DNA from: Styela clava
Taxonomy: Eukaryota > Chordata > Ascidiacea > Stolidobranchia > Styelidae
Assembly: GCF_964204865.1 (NCBI RefSeq)
Contig: NC_135252.1
Location: 23,705,383-23,769,382, forward strand
Direction of reading: 5' to 3'
DNA: 64,000 nucleotides
A program made the position numbers and the translations under genes. This document shows, piece by piece, positions 41,578 to 51,951 of the stretch (within the stretch, counting starts at the first letter, position 1; each line of letters starts with the position of its first letter). Under the pieces are notes generated by a model. It did not search any database. It was not told the origin of the DNA and saw only the letters and a program-made list of their open reading frames with translations.

Positions 41578-41659
41578 CGCTGCGAGCAGGGTAAGAACCT
41601 GCGCGGGAATATCCCGCTGGATTTCTAGTCCAACGCCCTAATCACTCGGTCATCACAGC
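41578..41659 (-). pseudogene. tRNA-Ser(AGA), slot A type II
   Basis: T loop UUCUUAC. Confidence 0.5.
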
Positions 41660-41910
41660 TTCTCCGCTAGTAACTTGTGGTTCACAGACTTTGTCTCTTT
41701 AGTAATAATTTGAAAAATAGACAAGCATAATTTTAAAAAATACATAAGCAACTGATATTGATGGGAAAGATGTAATAATTAGAATTTAAAATGTATTCTG
41801 GATTAGAAGTCCAGTGCGCTATCCATTGCGCCACGAAGTCTCGCAACTTTTAATAGAAACAGATCTTTTTCCATATTTCGTACTATCAAATTCTTGAAAA
41901 TATTATGAGC

Positions 41911-41981
41911 TGCATTGGCCGGGAATCGAACCCGGGCCTCCCGCGTGGCAGGCGAGAATTCTACCACTGAACCACCAATGC
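41911..41981 (-). tRNA. tRNA-Gly(GCC), consensus
   Basis: Identical to reference; 3' spacer shortened. Confidence 0.95.
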
Positions 41982-42054
41982 TCGTTCGCGGTAGTCTATC
42001 TTTTCACTCTCGACTGCATTTTAATGTTTTTACCTTAAATAAAACAAAATTAAA

Positions 42055-42136
42055 CTCTGCGAGCAGGGCTCGAACCTCCGTGAGAATATCCCGCTGGATT
42101 TCAAGTCCAACGCCTTAAGAACTCGGCTATCACAGT
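42055..42136 (-). tRNA. tRNA-Ser(UGA), slot B
   Basis: A1:A72. Confidence 0.4.
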
Positions 42137-42186
42137 TACTACGTTAGTGATTTGTGGTTCAATGTTCATATGTTTACAAAATTAAA

Positions 42187-42268
42187 TGCTGCGAGCAGGG
42201 TTCGAACCTGCGCGGGAATATCCCATTGGATTTCAAGTCCAACGCCTTAACCACTCGGCCATCACAGC
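42187..42268 (-). tRNA. tRNA-Ser(UGA), slot C
   Basis: Consensus body; discriminator A instead of G. Confidence 0.88.
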
Positions 42269-42397
42269 TTCTACTTTAGTAACTTTTGGTATACAGATTT
42301 TATCTCTTTAATAAAATTTAAAAAATACATAAGCAACGGATATTGACCGGAAAGATGTAATAATTAGAAATTAAAATGTATTCGCATAAATGAACAC

Positions 42398-42470
42398 CAC
42401 CTTCCCCGGGACTCGAACCCGGAACCTCTGGATTAAAAGTCCAGCGCGCTATCCATTGCGCCACAAAGAC
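42398..42470 (-). tRNA. Arg-body tRNA with UUU (Lys) anticodon
   Basis: ACCTTCC/CAAAGAC acceptor as at 31076. Confidence 0.5.
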
Positions 42471-42612
42471 TCGCTAGGTTTAATCGAATCCCGATCTCCC
42501 GCGTGGCAGGCGAGAAATCTACCACTGAAACACCATTGCTCGTTGCGCAATAGGTTATCTTTTCACTCTCGATTGCATTTTGATGTTCATATATTAATAA
42601 AACAAGATTAAA

Positions 42613-42694
42613 CGCTGCGAGCAGGGTAAGAACCTGCGCGGGAATATCCCGCTGGATTTCTAGTCCAACGCCCTAATCACTCGGTCATCACAGC
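42613..42694 (-). pseudogene. tRNA-Ser(AGA), slot A type II
   Basis: T loop UUCUUAC. Confidence 0.5.
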
Positions 42695-42956
42695 TTCTCC
42701 GCTAGTAACTTGTGGTTCATAGACTTTGTCTTTTTAGTAATAATTTGAAAAATAAATAAGCATAATTTTAAAAAATACATAAGCAACGGATATTGATGGG
42801 AAAGATGTATTAATTAGAATTTAAAATGTATTCTTGATTAGAAGTCCAGTGCGCTATCCATTGCTCCACGAAGTCTCGCAACTTTTATTAGAAAACAGAA
42901 CATTTTCCATATTTCGTACCATGAATTATTATCAAATTCTTGAATATATTATGAGT

Positions 42957-43027
42957 TGCATTGGCCGGGAATCAAACCCGGGCCTCCCGCGTGGCAGGCG
43001 AGAATTCCACCACTGAACCACCAATGC
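42957..43027 (-). tRNA. tRNA-Gly(GCC), weakened
   Basis: C56U; D-loop change; near terminator lost. Confidence 0.62.
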
Positions 43028-43099
43028 TCGTTCGCGGAAGGTTATCTTTTCACTCTCGACTGCATTTTAATGTTTTACCTTAAATAAAACAAAATTAAA

Positions 43100-43181
43100 C
43101 CCTGCGAGCAGGGCTCGAACCTCCGTGAGAATATCCCGCTGGATTTCAAGTCCAACGCCTTAAGAACTCGGCCATCACAGT
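43100..43181 (-). tRNA. tRNA-Ser(UGA), slot B
   Basis: A1:G72. Confidence 0.45.
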
Positions 43182-43231
43182 TACTACGTTAGTGATTTGT
43201 GGTTCAATGTTTATATGTTTAGAAAATTAAA

Positions 43232-43313
43232 CGCTGCGAGCAGGGTTCGAACCTGAGCGGGAATATCCCATTGGATTTCAAGTCCAACGCCTTAACCACT
43301 CGGCCATCACAGC
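43232..43313 (-). tRNA. tRNA-Ser(UGA), slot C
   Basis: One change at the T-stem/variable-arm junction (CCTGAGCGGG). Confidence 0.88.
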
Positions 43314-43442
43314 ATCTACTTTAGTAACTTTTGGTATACAGATTTTATCTCTTTAGTAAAATTTAAAAAATACATAAGCAACGGATATTGACGGGAAAGA
43401 TGTATTAATTAGAATTTAAAATGTATTCGCATAAATGAACAC

Positions 43443-43515
43443 CATCTTCGCCGGGACTCGAACCAGGAACCTCTGGATTAGAAGTCCAGCGCGCTATCCA
43501 TTGCGCCACGAAGAC
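43443..43515 (-). tRNA. tRNA-Arg(UCU)
   Basis: T-stem CCAGG mismatch. Confidence 0.78.
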
Positions 43516-43657
43516 TCGCAAGGTTTAATCGAATCCCGATCTCCCGCGTGGCAGGCAAGGAATCTACCACTGAAACACCAATGCTCGTTGCGCAATAGGT
43601 TATCTTTTCACTCTCGATTGCATTTTGATGTTCATATGTTAATAAAACAAGATTAAA

Positions 43658-43739
43658 CGCTGCGAGCAGGGTACGAACCTGCGCGAGAATATCCCATTGG
43701 ATTTCAAGTCCAACGCCTTAACCACTCGGCCATCACAGA
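43658..43739 (-). tRNA. tRNA-Ser(UGA), A/C hybrid
   Basis: A58U, U1:C72; short unit. Confidence 0.42.
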
Positions 43740-43868
43740 TTCTACTTTAGTAACTTTTGGTATACAGATTTTATCTCTTTAGTAAAATTTAAAAAATACA
43801 TAAGCAACGGATATTGACGGGAAAGATGTAATAATTAGAATTTAAAATGTATTCGCATAAATGAACAC

Positions 43869-43935
43869 CATCTTCGCCGGGACTCGAACCCGGAACCTCT
43901 GGATTAAAAGTCCAGCGCGCTATCCATTGCGCCAC
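43869..43935 (-). pseudogene. Arg-body UUU copy lacking 5' acceptor
   Basis: Six bases (GAAGAC equivalent) are deleted, removing the 5' acceptor strand. Confidence 0.8.
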
Positions 43936-44077
43936 TCGCAAGGTTTAATCGAATCCCGATCTCCCGGGTGGCAGGCGAGAAATCTACCACTGAAACACCA
44001 TTGCTCGTTGCGCAATAGGTTATCTTTTCACTCTCGATTGCATTTTGATGTTAATATATTAATAAAACAAGATTAAA

Positions 44078-44159
44078 CGCTGCGAACAGGGTAAGAACCT
44101 GCGCGGGAATATCCCGCTGGATTTCTAGTCCAACGACCTAATCACTCGGTCATCACAGC
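44078..44159 (-). pseudogene. tRNA-Ser(AGA), slot A type II
   Basis: T loop UUCUUAC. First of two copies in a 242-base tandem duplication. Confidence 0.5.
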
Positions 44160-44319
44160 TTCTCTGCTAGTAACTTGTGGTTCACAGACTTTGTCTCTTT
44201 AGTAATGATTTGAAAAATAGATAAGCATAATTTTAAACACCATTGCTCGTTGCGCAATAGGTTATCTTTTCACTCTCGATTGCATTTTGATGTTAATATA
44301 TTAATAAAACAAGATTAAA

Positions 44320-44401
44320 CGCTGCGAGCAGGGTAAGAACCTGCGCGGGAATATCCCGCTGGATTTCTAGTCCAACGACCTAATCACTCGGTCATCACAG
44401 C
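44320..44401 (-). pseudogene. tRNA-Ser(AGA), slot A type II, extra copy
   Basis: Second copy of the 242-base duplication. Confidence 0.5.
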
Positions 44402-44659
44402 TTCTCTGCTAGTAACTTGTGGTTCACAGACTTTGTCTCTTTAGTAATGATTTGAAAAATAGATAAGCATAATTTTAAAAAATACATAAGCAACGTATAT
44501 TGATGGGAAAGATGTATTAATTAGAATTTAAAATGTATTCTTGATTAAAAGTCCAGTGCGCTATCCATTGCTCCACGAAGTCTCGTAACTTTTATTAGAA
44601 AACAGAACATTTTCCATATTTCGTACCATGAATTATAAATTCTTGAATATATTATGAGC

Positions 44660-44730
44660 TGCATTGGCCGGGAATCGAACCCGGGCCTCCCACGTGGCAG
44701 GCGAGAATTCTACCACTGAACCACCAATGC
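44660..44730 (-). tRNA. tRNA-Gly(GCC)
   Basis: One anticodon-stem change (CCCACGTGG); near terminator lost. Confidence 0.78.
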
Positions 44731-44803
44731 TCGTTCGCGGTAGGTTATCTTTTCACTCTCGACTGCATTTTAATGTTTTTACCTTAAATAAAACAAAATT
44801 AAA

Positions 44804-44885
44804 CCCTGCGAGCAGGACTCGAACCTCCGTGAGAATATCCCGCTGGATTTCAAGTCCAACGCCTTAAGAACTCGGCCATCACAGT
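44804..44885 (-). tRNA. tRNA-Ser(UGA), slot B
   Basis: A1:G72. Confidence 0.42.
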
Positions 44886-44930
44886 TACTACGTTAGTGAT
44901 TTGTGGTTCAATGTTCATTACAAAATTAAA

Positions 44931-45012
44931 CGCTGCGAGCAGGGTTCGAACCTGCGCGGGAATATCCCATTGGACTTCAAGCCCAACGCCTTAACCACTC
45001 GGCCATCACAGC
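44931..45012 (-). tRNA. tRNA-Ser(UGA), slot C
   Basis: Anticodon-arm changes (GGACTTCAAGCCC). Confidence 0.65.
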
Positions 45013-45141
45013 TTCTACTTTAGTAACTTTTGGCATGCAGATTTTATCTCTTTGGTAAAATTTAAAAAATACATAAGCAACGGATATTGGCGGGAAAGAT
45101 GTATTAATTAGAATTTAAAATGTATTCGCATAAATGAACAC

Positions 45142-45214
45142 CACCTTCGCCGTGACTCGAACCCGGAACCTCTGGATTAGAAGTCCAGCGCGCTATCCAT
45201 TGGGCCACGAAGAC
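45142..45214 (-). tRNA. tRNA-Arg(UCU)
   Basis: ACCTTCG acceptor, CCGTG T stem, GGGCCAC D stem. Confidence 0.55.
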
Positions 45215-45357
45215 TCGCAAGGTTTAATCGAATCCCGATCTCCCGCGAGGGCAGGCGAGAAATCTACCACTGAAACCCCAATGCTCGTTGCGCAATAGGT
45301 TATCTTTTCACTCTCGACTGCATTTTGATGTTCATATGTTAATAAAACAAGATTAAA

Positions 45358-45439
45358 CGCTGCGAGCAGGGTACGAACCTGCGCGGGAATATCCCGCTGG
45401 ATTTCAAGTCCAACGCCTTAATCACTCGGTCATCACAGC
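45358..45439 (-). tRNA. tRNA-Ser(UGA), slot A
   Basis: A58U. Confidence 0.5.
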
Positions 45440-45702
45440 TTCTCCGCTAGTAACTTGTGGTTCACAGACTTTGTCTCTTTAGTAATAATTTGAAAAATAG
45501 ACAAGCATAATTTTAAAAAATACATAAGCAACGGATATTGATGGGAAAGATGTATTAATTAGAATTTAAAATGTATTCTGGATTAGGAGTCCAGTGCGCT
45601 ATCCATTGCGCCACGAAGTCTCGCAACTTTTAATAGAAAACAGATCTTTTTCCATATTTCGTACCATGAATTATTATCAAATTTTTTGAAAATATTATGA
45701 GC

Positions 45703-45773
45703 TGCATTGGCCGGGAATCGAACCCGGGCCTCCCGCGTGGCAGGCGAGAATTCTACCACTGAACCACCAATGC
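45703..45773 (-). tRNA. tRNA-Gly(GCC), consensus
   Basis: Identical to reference. Confidence 0.95.
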
Positions 45774-45846
45774 TCGTTCGCGGTAGGTTATCTTTTCACT
45801 CTCGACTGCATTTTAATGTTTTTACCTTAAATAAAACAAAATTAAA

Positions 45847-45928
45847 CCCTGCGAGCAGGGCTCGAACCTCCGTGAGAATATCCCGCTGGATTTCAAGTCC
45901 AACGCCTTAAGAACTCAGCCATCACAGT
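45847..45928 (-). tRNA. tRNA-Ser(UGA), slot B
   Basis: A1:G72. Confidence 0.45.
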
Positions 45929-45978
45929 TACTACGTTAGTGATTTGTGGTTCAATGTTCATATGTTTACAAAATTGAA

Positions 45979-46060
45979 CGCTGCGAGCAGGGTTCGAACC
46001 TGCTCGGGAATATCTCATTGGATTTCAAGTCCAACGCCTTAACCACTCGGCCATCACAGC
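45979..46060 (-). tRNA. tRNA-Ser(UGA), slot C
   Basis: Variable-arm changes only (CTCGGGAATATCTC). Confidence 0.8.
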
Positions 46061-46190
46061 ATCTACTTTAGTAACTTTTGGTATACAGATTTTATCTCTT
46101 TAGTAAAATTTAAAAAATACATAAGCAACGGATATTGACGGGAAAGATGTATTAATTAGAATTTAAAAATGTATTCGCATAAATGAACAC

Positions 46191-46263
46191 CATCTTCGCC
46201 GGGACTCGAACCAGGAACCTCTGGATTAGAAGTCCAGCGCGCTATCCATTGCGCCACGAAGAC
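46191..46263 (-). tRNA. tRNA-Arg(UCU)
   Basis: T-stem CCAGG. Confidence 0.78.
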
Positions 46264-46405
46264 TCGCAAGGTTTAATCGAATCCCGATCTCCCGCGTGGC
46301 AGGCAAGGAATCTACCACTGAAACACCAATGCTCGTTGCGCAATAGGTTATCTTTTCACTCTCGATTGCATTTTGATGTTCATATGTTAATAAAACAAGA
46401 TTAAA

Positions 46406-46487
46406 CGCTGCGAGCAGGGTACGAACCTGCGCGAGAATATCCCATTGGATTTCAAGTCCAACGCCTTAACCACTCGGCCATCACAGA
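46406..46487 (-). tRNA. tRNA-Ser(UGA), A/C hybrid
   Basis: A58U, U1:C72; short unit. Confidence 0.42.
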
Positions 46488-46616
46488 TTCTACTTTAGTA
46501 ACTTTTGGTATACAGATTTTATCTCTTTAGTAAAATTTAAAAAATACATAAGCAACGGATATTGACGGGAAAGATGTAATAATTAGAAATTAAAATGTAT
46601 TCGCATAAATGAACAC

Positions 46617-46689
46617 CACCTTCCCCGGGACTCGAACCCGGAACCTCTGGATTGAAAGTCCAGCGCGCTATCCATTGCGCCACGAAGAC
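46617..46689 (-). tRNA. Arg-body tRNA with UUC (Glu) anticodon
   Basis: Plus strand GGATTGAAAGTCC gives loop CTTTCAA. Acceptor ACCTTCC has a broken 7:66 pair. Confidence 0.5.
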
Positions 46690-46831
46690 TCGCTAGGTTT
46701 AATCGAATCCCGATCTCCCGCGTGGCAGGCGAGAAATCTACCACTGAAACACCATTGCTCGTTGCGCAATAGGTTATCTTTTCACTTTCGATTGCATTTT
46801 GATGTTCATATATTAATAAAACAAGATTAAA

Positions 46832-46913
46832 CGCTGCGAGCAGGGTAAGAACCTGCGCGGGAATATCCCGCTGGATTTCTAGTCCAACGCCCTAATCACT
46901 CGGTCATCACAGC
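46832..46913 (-). pseudogene. tRNA-Ser(AGA), slot A type II
   Basis: T loop UUCUUAC. Confidence 0.5.
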
Positions 46914-47175
46914 TTCTCCGCTAGTAACTTGTGGTTCATAGACTTTGTCTTTTTAGTAATAATTTGAAAAATAAATAAGCATAATTTTAAAAAATACATA
47001 AGCAACGGATATTGATGGGAAAGATGTATTAATTAGAATTTAAAATGTATTCTTGATTAGAAGTCCAGTGCGCTATCCATTGCTCCACGAAGTCTCGTAA
47101 CTTTTATTAGAAAACAGAACATTTTCCATATTTCGTACCATGAATTATTATCAAATTCTTGAATATATTATGAGC

Positions 47176-47246
47176 TGCATTGGCCGGGAATCGAACCCGG
47201 GCCTCCCGCGTGGCAGGCGAGAATTCTACCACTGAACCACCAATGC
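47176..47246 (-). tRNA. tRNA-Gly(GCC), consensus body
   Basis: Near terminator lost. Confidence 0.93.
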
Positions 47247-47320
47247 TCGTTCGCGGTAGGTTATCTTTTCACTCTCGACTGCATTTTAATATTTTTACCT
47301 TAAAATAAAACAAAATTAAA

Positions 47321-47402
47321 CCCTGCGAGCAGGATTCGAACCTCCGTGAGAATATCCCGCTGGATTTCAAGTCCAACGCCTTAAGAACTCGGCCATCACA
47401 GT
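47321..47402 (-). tRNA. tRNA-Ser(UGA), slot B
   Basis: A1:G72; GGATTCG. Confidence 0.42.
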
Positions 47403-47452
47403 TACTACGTTAGTGATTTGTGGTTCAATGTTCATATGTTTATAAAATTAAA

Positions 47453-47534
47453 CGCTGCGAGAAGGGTTCGAACCTGCGCGGGAATATCCCATTGGATTTC
47501 AAGCCCAACGCCTTAACCCCTCGGCCATCACAGC
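47453..47534 (-). tRNA. tRNA-Ser(UGA), slot C
   Basis: T-stem GAGAAGG, anticodon-stem AAGCCC, D-loop AACCCC. Confidence 0.5.
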
Positions 47535-47663
47535 TTCTACTTTAGTAGCTTTTGGCATACAGATTTTATCTTTTTGGTAAAATTTAAAAAATACATAAGC
47601 AACGGCTATTGGCGGGAAAGATGTATTAATTAGAATTTAAAATGTATTCGCATAAATGAACAC

Positions 47664-47736
47664 CACCTTCGCCGTGACTCGAACCCGGAACCTCTGGATT
47701 AGAAGTCCAGCGCGCTATCCATTGGGCCACGAAGAC
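47664..47736 (-). tRNA. tRNA-Arg(UCU)
   Basis: ACCTTCG, CCGTG and GGGCCAC changes. Confidence 0.55.
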
Positions 47737-47878
47737 TCGCAAGGTTTAATCCAATCCCGATCTCCCGCGTGGCAGGCGAGAAATCTACCACTGAAACCCC
47801 AATGCTCGTTGCGCAATAGGTTATCTTTTCACTCTCGACTGCATTTTGATGTTCATATGTTAATAAAACAAGATTAAA

Positions 47879-47959
47879 CGCTGCGAGCAGGGTACGAACC
47901 TGCGCGGGATTATCCCATTGGATTTCAAGTCGACGCCTTAACCACTCGGCCATCACAGC
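47879..47959 (-). pseudogene. tRNA-Ser A/C junction gene, 81 bases
   Basis: A-type 3' end joined within the variable/anticodon region to the C copy that carries AAGTCGACGCC. A 620-base deletion compared with 51870-52570. Confidence 0.65.
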
Positions 47960-48088
47960 TTCTACTTTAGTAACTTTTGGTATACAGATTTTATCTCTTT
48001 AGTAAAATTTAAAAAATACATAAGCAACGGATATTGACGGGAAAGATGTATTAATTAGAATTTAAAATGTATTCGCATAAATGAACAC

Positions 48089-48161
48089 CATCTTCGCCGG
48101 GACTCGGACCCGGAACCTCTGGATTAGAAGTCCAGCGCGCTATCCATTGCGCCACGAAGAC
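48089..48161 (-). tRNA. tRNA-Arg(UCU)
   Basis: T loop U55C (CTCGGACC). Confidence 0.65.
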
Positions 48162-48303
48162 TCGCGAGGTTTAATCAATTCCCGATCTCCCGCGTGGCAG
48201 GCGAGGAATCTACCACTGAAACACCAATGCTCGTTGCGCAATAGATTATCTTTTCACTCTCGATTGCATTTTGATGTTCATATGTTAATAAAACAAGATT
48301 AAA

Positions 48304-48385
48304 CGCTGCGAGCAGGGTACGAACCTGCGCGGGAATATCCCATTGGATTTCAAGTCCAACGCCTTAATCACTCGGTCATCACAGC
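48304..48385 (-). tRNA. tRNA-Ser(UGA), slot A with C-type anticodon arm
   Basis: A58U. Confidence 0.48.
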
Positions 48386-48647
48386 TTCTCCGCTAGTAAC
48401 TTGTGGTTCACAGACTTTGTCTCTTTAGTAATAATTTAAAAAATAGACAAGCATAAATTTAAAAAATACATAAGCAACGGATATTGATGGGAAAGATGTA
48501 TAATTAGAATTTAAAATGTATTCTGGATTAGAAGTCCAGTGCGCTATCCATTGCGCCACGAAGTCTCGCAACTTTTAATAGAAAACAGATCTTCTTCCAT
48601 ATTTCGTACCATGAATTATTATCAAATTTTTTGAAAATATTATGAGC

Positions 48648-48718
48648 TGCATTGGCCGGGAATCGAACCCGGGCCTCCCGCGTGGCAGGCGAGAATTCTA
48701 CCACTGAACCATCAATGC
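48648..48718 (-). tRNA. tRNA-Gly(GCC)
   Basis: G7A acceptor mismatch (CATCAATGC). Confidence 0.75.
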
Positions 48719-48791
48719 TCGTTCGCGGTAGGTTATCTTTTCACTCTCGACTGCATTTTAATGTTTTTACCTTAAATAAAACAAATTTAAA

Positions 48792-48873
48792 CCCTGCGAG
48801 CAGGGCTCGAACCTCCGTGAGAATATCCCGCTGGATTTCAAGTCCAACGCCTTAAGAACTCGGCCATCACAGT
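48792..48873 (-). tRNA. tRNA-Ser(UGA), slot B
   Basis: A1:G72. Confidence 0.45.
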
Positions 48874-48923
48874 TACTACGTTAGTAATTTGTGGTTCAAT
48901 GTTCATATGTTTACAAAATTAAA

Positions 48924-49005
48924 CGCTGCAAGCAGGGTTCGAACCTGCGCGGGAATATCCCATTGGATTTCAAGTCCAACGCCTTAACCACTCGGCCATC
49001 ACAGC
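48924..49005 (-). tRNA. tRNA-Ser(UGA), slot C
   Basis: One acceptor/T-stem border base (GCAAGCAGG). Confidence 0.8.
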
Positions 49006-49134
49006 ATCTACTTTAGTAACTTTTGGTATACAGATTTTATCTCTTAAGTAAAATTTAAAAAATACATAAGCAACGGATATTGGCGGGAAAGATGTATTAA
49101 TTAGAATTTAAAATGTATTCGCATAAATGAACAC

Positions 49135-49207
49135 CATCTTCGCCGTGACTCAAACCCGGAACCTCTGAATTAGAAGTCCAGCGCGCTATCCATTGGGCCA
49201 CGAAGAC
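49135..49207 (-). tRNA. tRNA-Arg(UCU), weakened
   Basis: CCGTG, C56U (CTCAAAC), anticodon-stem wobble (CTGAA), GGGCCAC. Confidence 0.45.
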
Positions 49208-49349
49208 TCGCAAGGTTTAATCGAATCCCGATCTCCCGCGTGGCAGGCGAGAAATCTACCACTGAAACCCCAATGCTCGTTGCGCAATAGGTTATCTTTT
49301 TACTCTCGATTGCATTTTGATGTTCATATGTTAATAAAACAAGATTAAA

Positions 49350-49431
49350 CGCTGCGAGCAGGGTACGAACCTGCGCGGGAATATCCCGCTGGATTTCAAG
49401 TCCAACGCCTTAATCACTCAGTCATCACAGC
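49350..49431 (-). tRNA. tRNA-Ser(UGA), slot A
   Basis: A58U. Confidence 0.5.
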
Positions 49432-49693
49432 TTCTCCGCTAGTAACTTGTGGTTCACAGACTTTGTCTCTTTAGTAATAATTTGAAAAATAGACAAGCAT
49501 AATTTTAAAAAATACATAAGCAACGGATATTGATGGGAAAGATGTATTAATTAGAATTTAAAATGTATTCTGGATTAGAAGTCCAGTGCGCTATCCATTG
49601 CGCCACGAAGTCTCGCAACTTTTAATAGAAAACAGATCTTTTTCCATATTTCGTACCATGAATTATTATCAAATTCTTGAAAATATTATGAGC

Positions 49694-49764
49694 TGCATTG
49701 GCCGGGAATCGAACCCGGGCCTCCCGCGTGGCAGGCGAGAATTCTACCACTGAACCACCAATGC
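49694..49764 (-). tRNA. tRNA-Gly(GCC), consensus
   Basis: Identical to reference. Confidence 0.95.
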
Positions 49765-49837
49765 TCGTTCGCGGTAGGTTATCTTTTCACTCTCGACTGC
49801 ATTTTAATGTTTTTACCTTAAATAAAACAAAATTAAA

Positions 49838-49919
49838 CCCTGCGAGCAGGGCTCGAACCTCCGTGAGAATATCCCGCTGGATTTCAAGTCCAACGCCTTA
49901 AGAACTCGGCCATCACAGT
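49838..49919 (-). tRNA. tRNA-Ser(UGA), slot B
   Basis: A1:G72. Confidence 0.45.
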
Positions 49920-49969
49920 TACTACGTTAGTGATTTGTGGTTCAATGTTCATATGTTTACAAAATTAAA

Positions 49970-50051
49970 GGCTGCGAGCAGGGTTCGAACCTGCGCGGGA
50001 ATATCCCATTGGATTTCAAGTCCAACGCCTTAACCACTCGGCCATCACAGC
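49970..50051 (-). tRNA. tRNA-Ser(UGA), slot C
   Basis: Consensus body; discriminator C. Confidence 0.86.
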
Positions 50052-50181
50052 TTCTACTTTAGTAACTTTTGGTATACAGATTTTATCTCTTTAGTAAAAT
50101 TTAAAAAATACATAAGCAACGGATATTGACGGGAAAGATGTATTAATTAGAATTTAAAAATGTATTCGCATAAATGAACAC

Positions 50182-50254
50182 CATCTTCGCCGGGACTCGA
50201 ACCAGGAACCTCTGGATTAGAAGTCCAGCGCGCTATCCATTGCGCCACGAAGAC
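50182..50254 (-). tRNA. tRNA-Arg(UCU)
   Basis: T-stem CCAGG. Confidence 0.78.
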
Positions 50255-50396
50255 TCGCAAGGTTTAATCGAATCCCGATCTCCCGCGTGTCAGGCAAGGA
50301 ATCTACCACTGAAACACCAATGCTCGTTGCGCAATAGGTTATCTTTTCACTCTCGATTGCATTTTGATGTTCATATGTTAATAAAACAAGATTAAA

Positions 50397-50478
50397 CGCT
50401 GCGAGCAGGGTACGAACCTGCGCGAGAATATCCCATTGGATTTCAAGTCCAACGCCTTAACCACTCGGCCATCACAGA
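50397..50478 (-). tRNA. tRNA-Ser(UGA), A/C hybrid
   Basis: Duplicate of 46406-46487 (offset 3991). Confidence 0.42.
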
Positions 50479-50607
50479 TTCTACTTTAGTAACTTTTGGT
50501 ATACAGATTTTATCTCTTTAGTAAAATTTAAAAAATACATAAGCAACGGATATTGACGGGAAAGATGTAATAATTAGAAATTAAAATGTATTCGCATAAA
50601 TGAACAC

Positions 50608-50680
50608 CACCTTCCCCGGGACTCGAACCCGGAACCTCTGGATTGAAAGTCCAGCGCGCTATCCATTGCGCCACGAAGAC
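50608..50680 (-). tRNA. Arg-body tRNA with UUC (Glu) anticodon
   Basis: Duplicate of 46617-46689. Confidence 0.5.
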
Positions 50681-50822
50681 TCGCTAGGTTTAATCGAATC
50701 CCGATCTCCCGCGTGGCAGGCGAGAAATCTACCACTGAAACACCATTGCTCGTTGCGCAATAGGTTATCTTTTCACTTTCGATTGCATTTTGATGTTCAT
50801 ATATTAATAAAACAAGATTAAA

Positions 50823-50904
50823 CGCTGCGAGCAGGGTAAGAACCTGCGCGGGAATATCCCGCTGGATTTCTAGTCCAACGCCCTAATCACTCGGTCATCA
50901 CAGC
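50823..50904 (-). pseudogene. tRNA-Ser(AGA), slot A type II
   Basis: T loop UUCUUAC. Confidence 0.5.
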
Positions 50905-51166
50905 TTCTCCGCTAGTAACTTGTGGTTCATAGACTTTGTCTTTTTAGTAATAATTTGAAAAATAAATAAGCATAATTTTAAAAAATACATAAGCAACGGA
51001 TATTGATGGGAAAGATGTATTAATTAGAATTTAAAATGTATTCTTGATTAGAAGTCCAGTGCGCTATCCATTGCTCCACGAAGTCTCGTAACTTTTATTA
51101 GAAAACAGAACATTTTCCATATTTCGTACCATGAATTATTATCAAATTCTTGAATATATTATGAGC

Positions 51167-51237
51167 TGCATTGGCCGGGAATCGAACCCGGGCCTCCCGC
51201 GTGGCAGGCGAGAATTCTACCACTGAACCACCAATGC
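51167..51237 (-). tRNA. tRNA-Gly(GCC), consensus body
   Basis: Near terminator lost. Confidence 0.93.
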
Positions 51238-51311
51238 TCGTTCGCGGTAGGTTATCTTTTCACTCTCGACTGCATTTTAATATTTTTACCTTAAAATAAA
51301 ACAAAATTTAA

Positions 51312-51393
51312 CCCTGCGAGCAGGATTCGAACCTCCGTGAGAATATCCCGCTGGATTTCAAGTCCAACGCCTTAAGAACTCGGCCATCACAGT
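51312..51393 (-). tRNA. tRNA-Ser(UGA), slot B
   Basis: A1:G72; GGATTCG. Confidence 0.42.
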
Positions 51394-51443
51394 TACTACG
51401 TTAGTGATTTGTGGTTCAATGTTCATATGTTTACAAAATTAAA

Positions 51444-51525
51444 CGCTGCGAGAAGGGTTCGAACCTGCGCGGGAATATCCCATTGGATTTCAAGCCCAAC
51501 GCCTTAACCACTCGGCCATCACAGC
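51444..51525 (-). tRNA. tRNA-Ser(UGA), slot C
   Basis: T-stem GAGAAGG and anticodon-stem AAGCCC. Confidence 0.55.
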
Positions 51526-51654
51526 TTCTACTTTAGTAGCTTTTGGCATACAGATTTTATCTTTTTGGTAAAATTTAAAAAATACATAAGCAACGGCTAT
51601 TGGCGGGAAAGATGTATTAATTAGAATTTAAAATGTATTCGCATAAATGAACAC

Positions 51655-51727
51655 CACCTTCGCCGTGACTCGAACCCGGAACCTCTGGATTAGAAGTCCA
51701 GCGCGCTATCCATTGGGCCACGAAGAC
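51655..51727 (-). tRNA. tRNA-Arg(UCU)
   Basis: Duplicate of 47664-47736. Confidence 0.55.
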
Positions 51728-51869
51728 TCGCAAGGTTTAATCGAATCCCGATCTCCCGCGTGGCAGGCGAGAAATCTACCACTGAAACCCCAATGCTCGT
51801 TGCGCAATAGGTTATCTTTTCACTCTCGACTGCATTTTGATGTTCATATGTTAATAAAACAAGATTAAA

Positions 51870-51951
51870 CGCTGCGAGCAGGGTACGAACCTGCGCGGGA
51901 TTATCCCGCTGGATTTCAAGTCCAACGCCTTAATCACTCGGTCATCACAGC
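51870..51951 (-). tRNA. tRNA-Ser(UGA), slot A
   Basis: A58U; variable-arm base (GATTATCCC). Confidence 0.48.

Larger units (their letters stand above)
43990..44478. repeat. 242-base local tandem duplication
   Basis: The segment from AAACACCATTGCTCG to AGCATAATTTTAAA occurs twice in a row, doubling Ser A and its spacer. The junction is at ATTTTAAA/CACC near 44238. Confidence 0.85.
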
